Shown: positions 62,317 to 64,000 of the stretch, piece by piece | Layout: every line of letters begins with the position of its first letter | Numbering within the stretch: the stretch's first letter is position 1 | Source: Stackebrandtia nassauensis DSM 44728 | GTDB lineage: Bacteria > Actinomycetota > Actinomycetes > Mycobacteriales > Micromonosporaceae | Direction: 5' to 3' | Length of the DNA stretch: 64,000 nt | Assembly (NCBI RefSeq): GCF_000024545.1 | Contig: NC_013947.1 | Span: 6,448,001 to 6,512,000 of the forward strand | Notes under the pieces: model-generated | Databases searched by the model: none | Seen by the model: the letters and a program-made list of their open reading frames with translations, nothing else | What the model was told of the DNA's origin: nothing | Translations under genes and position numbers: made by a program

Positions 62317-63272
62317 TGTCAGCCAAGACCGACAAGATCGACCGGCTCGCCGAGCTGACCGCGGGGCACGACCTGTCCGGCAAGGGCGCCGGGCTGTGGA
62401 CCGAGGCGTTCAGGCGGCTGCGGCGCAGCCCGATGGCGATCATCGGCGCCACGATCATCATCGTCTTCGTCATCCTGGCGATCGTGGGGCCGTTCATCGC
62501 CCCGCACAGCCCCACCGCCCTGACCTGGGGGGACGAGGTCTCCCCGGCCCGCAGCGAGTTCGTCGGACCGCGCGCCGGGAACATCCTCGGCCTGGACCAC
62601 CTGGGCCGGGACGAGTTCTCGCGGCTGTTGATCGGCGCCCGGCAGTCACTCATGGTGGGTGTCATCGCCACCGGCATCGGCTTCATCATCGGTGCCGTCA
62701 TCGGCGGCATCTCGGGCGCGGCCATGGGCCTGGGCGGCAAGGTCGGCAAGTCGATCGACAACGCCATCATGCGGTTCATCGACATGATGCTGGCGCTGCC
62801 GTCGCTGCTGCTGGCGCTGAGCATCGCCGCGGTGCTGGGCCCCAGCCTGACCTCCGTGATGATCGCGGTGGGAACGGTGCAGATCCCGATCTTCGCCCGG
62901 CTGCTGCGCGGTTCGATGATCGCGCAGTCCCACGGCGACTACGTGCTGGCGGCCGAGGCGCTGGGGGTGCGGCGGCGCCGGATCGTGCTGGCGCACATCG
63001 TGCCCAACTCGCTGGGCCCGATCATCGTCCAGGCGACGCTGAGCCTGGCCACCGCCATCATCGAGGCCGCCGCGCTGTCCTTCCTGGGCCTGGGCAACCC
63101 CGACAGCGCCGCCCCCGAGTGGGGCGTGATGCTGGCGCAGTCGCAGCGCTACCTGTCCGACGCCATCGAGCTGGCCGTCTACCCGGCGGGGGCGATCATC
63201 ATCACCGCCCTGGGATTCACCCTGCTGGGCGAGTCCATCCGGGAAGCCCTCGACCCGAAACTGCGGAAGTGA
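62316..63272 (+). CDS. peptide ABC transporter permease, DppC type
   Basis: A 318-residue permease. The N-terminal RLRRSPMAIIGATIIIVFVILAIVGPFIAPHSP, GLDHLGRDEFSRLLIGARQSLMVGV and the EAA loop VLAAEALGVRRRRIVLAHIVPNSLGPIIV identify the DppC/OppC type. It is coupled to the previous gene and followed five bases later by the ATPase gene. Confidence 0.92.
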   Translation: MSAKTDKIDRLAELTAGHDLSGKGAGLWTEAFRRLRRSPMAIIGATIIIVFVILAIVGPFIAPHSPTALTWGDEVSPARSEFVGPRAGNILGLDHLGRDEFSRLLIGARQSLMVGVIATGIGFIIGAVIGGISGAAMGLGGKVGKSIDNAIMRFIDMMLALPSLLLALSIAAVLGPSLTSVMIAVGTVQIPIFARLLRGSMIAQSHGDYVLAAEALGVRRRRIVLAHIVPNSLGPIIVQATLSLATAIIEAAALSFLGLGNPDSAAPEWGVMLAQSQRYLSDAIELAVYPAGAIIITALGFTLLGESIREALDPKLRK

Positions 63273-63276
63273 CGCC

Positions 63277-64000
63277 ATGGCTTTGCTGAAAGTGGACGAT
63301 CTGTCGGTGCGGTTCGAGCAACGGGGCAAACCCGATGTGCGAGCCGTGGACGGCCTGTCCTTCACGGTGGACTCCGGCGAGGTCGTCGGGCTGGTCGGCG
63401 AGTCCGGCTGCGGCAAGTCGGTGACCTCGCTGGCCCTGATGGGCCTGCTGCACAGCCGCAACGCCCGCGTCGGCGGCACCGCCGAGTTCGACGGCGTCGA
63501 CCTGCTCAAGCTGCGCCCCAACGAGATGCGCGACCTACGCGGCTCCGACATCGCGATGATCTTCCAGGATCCACTGTCGAGCCTCAACCCGGTGGTCCCG
63601 ATCGGCGTGCAGGTCACCGAGATCCTCACCCGGCACCGCGGCATGAAGGGCGAACCGGCCCGCAAGGAGGCGGCCGACCTGCTGGACCGGGTCGGCATCC
63701 CGGACCCCAACCGCCGCCTGAAGGAGTACCCGCACCAGCTGTCGGGCGGGATGCGGCAGCGCGCGCTCATCGCGATGGCGGTGGCCTGCGCGCCCCGGCT
63801 GCTGATCGCCGACGAACCCACCACAGCCCTCGACGTCACGATCCAGGCCCAGATCCTGGAACTGCTCAAGGATCTGGTGGTCTCGCAGGGCACCGCGCTG
63901 CTCATGATCACCCACGACCTGGGCGTGGTCGCGGGCCTGTGCGACGACATCAACGTCCTGTACGCGGGCAAGGTCGTCGAGGCCGCCGCCCGTCGGCCGC
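63277..64000 (+). CDS. peptide ABC transporter ATP-binding protein, DppD type (cut by window end)
   Basis: The first 241 residues of the importer ATPase. Walker A is VGESGCGKSV, the Q-loop block is IAMIFQDPLSSLNPVV, the signature is LSGGMRQR, Walker B is LLIADEPTTALDVT and the H-loop is MITHDLGVV. All catalytic residues are intact. The gene continues beyond the window, and a DppF-type ATPase would be expected next. Confidence 0.92.
   Translation, partial: MALLKVDDLSVRFEQRGKPDVRAVDGLSFTVDSGEVVGLVGESGCGKSVTSLALMGLLHSRNARVGGTAEFDGVDLLKLRPNEMRDLRGSDIAMIFQDPLSSLNPVVPIGVQVTEILTRHRGMKGEPARKEAADLLDRVGIPDPNRRLKEYPHQLSGGMRQRALIAMAVACAPRLLIADEPTTALDVTIQAQILELLKDLVVSQGTALLMITHDLGVVAGLCDDINVLYAGKVVEAAARRP

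Overview
This is a 64 kb chromosomal window from a high-GC Gram-positive actinomycete. The evidence is the GC-rich third codon positions, a CrgA / class E sortase pair, a bacterial XPB helicase, SigE-family sigma factors, an Rv2578c-type radical SAM protein, the small SRP RNA beside purD, dnaX-ybaB-recR, frequent GTG starts and many apparently leaderless genes. Gene content suggests Micromonosporales or Glycomycetales (a Stackebrandtia-like organism), but that placement is an inference from memory and not a search result. No CRISPR array, tRNA, rRNA, phage or insertion sequence with a transposase was seen.

Layout. 0.1-4.9 kb: three tandem secreted tripeptidyl-aminopeptidase-like hydrolases; the middle one has lost its oxyanion-hole loop. 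4.9-10.5 kb: an XPB helicase, then three secreted L,D-transpeptidases with a radical SAM gene on the opposite strand between copies two and three. 10.5-14.6 kb: a sugar-acid (sialic-acid-like) locus with a NanT-like transporter, two DapA/NanA-family enzymes and an FCD GntR regulator around a perfect palindrome. 14.6-18.6 kb: a structured repeat, a degenerate ABC ATPase with a YhgE/Pip membrane protein, and a beta-lactamase-like lipoprotein. 18.6-19.3 kb: a gene-poor, relatively AT-rich stretch ending in twin operators. 19.3-25.4 kb: a DUF998 protein and five tandem two-domain GNAT acetyltransferases. 25.4-30.6 kb: a lone paaN, a cold-shock gene, a membrane protein, a CIRCE-controlled groEL, and a second, shorter copy of the structured repeat.

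30.6-33.5 kb: two tandem SigE-type sigma / membrane-partner modules with nearly identical promoters. 33.6-41.8 kb: CutC, M19 dipeptidase, SnoaL-like protein, a 57-residue Cys/His protein, aldo-keto reductase, a frameshifted beta-propeller pseudogene, asparaginase II, a BKACE enzyme, a ComB-like phosphatase, an ABM monooxygenase and an AraC regulator. 41.6-45.2 kb: PH-domain protein, crgA, class E sortase with a small partner, a PabA/TrpG-like amidotransferase and deoD. 45.2-49.8 kb: two paralogous secreted proteins bracket a decayed adenylation-domain gene and an XRE-type regulator. 49.8-59.4 kb: purine and DNA housekeeping (purF-purM, SCP-like protein, SRP RNA, purD, dnaX, ybaB, recR). 59.5-64 kb: a dipeptide/oligopeptide ABC importer operon cut by the window edge.

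The most unusual items are a repeat element nested inside locus-specific palindromes at two sites; the five-gene two-domain GNAT array; twin sigma modules sharing a CAACC...CGTCT promoter; and several genes that keep their fold but lose catalytic motifs (hydrolase at 1.8 kb, ABC ATPase at 14.9 kb, adenylation domain at 46 kb). Functions come from motif recognition alone and no database search was made.
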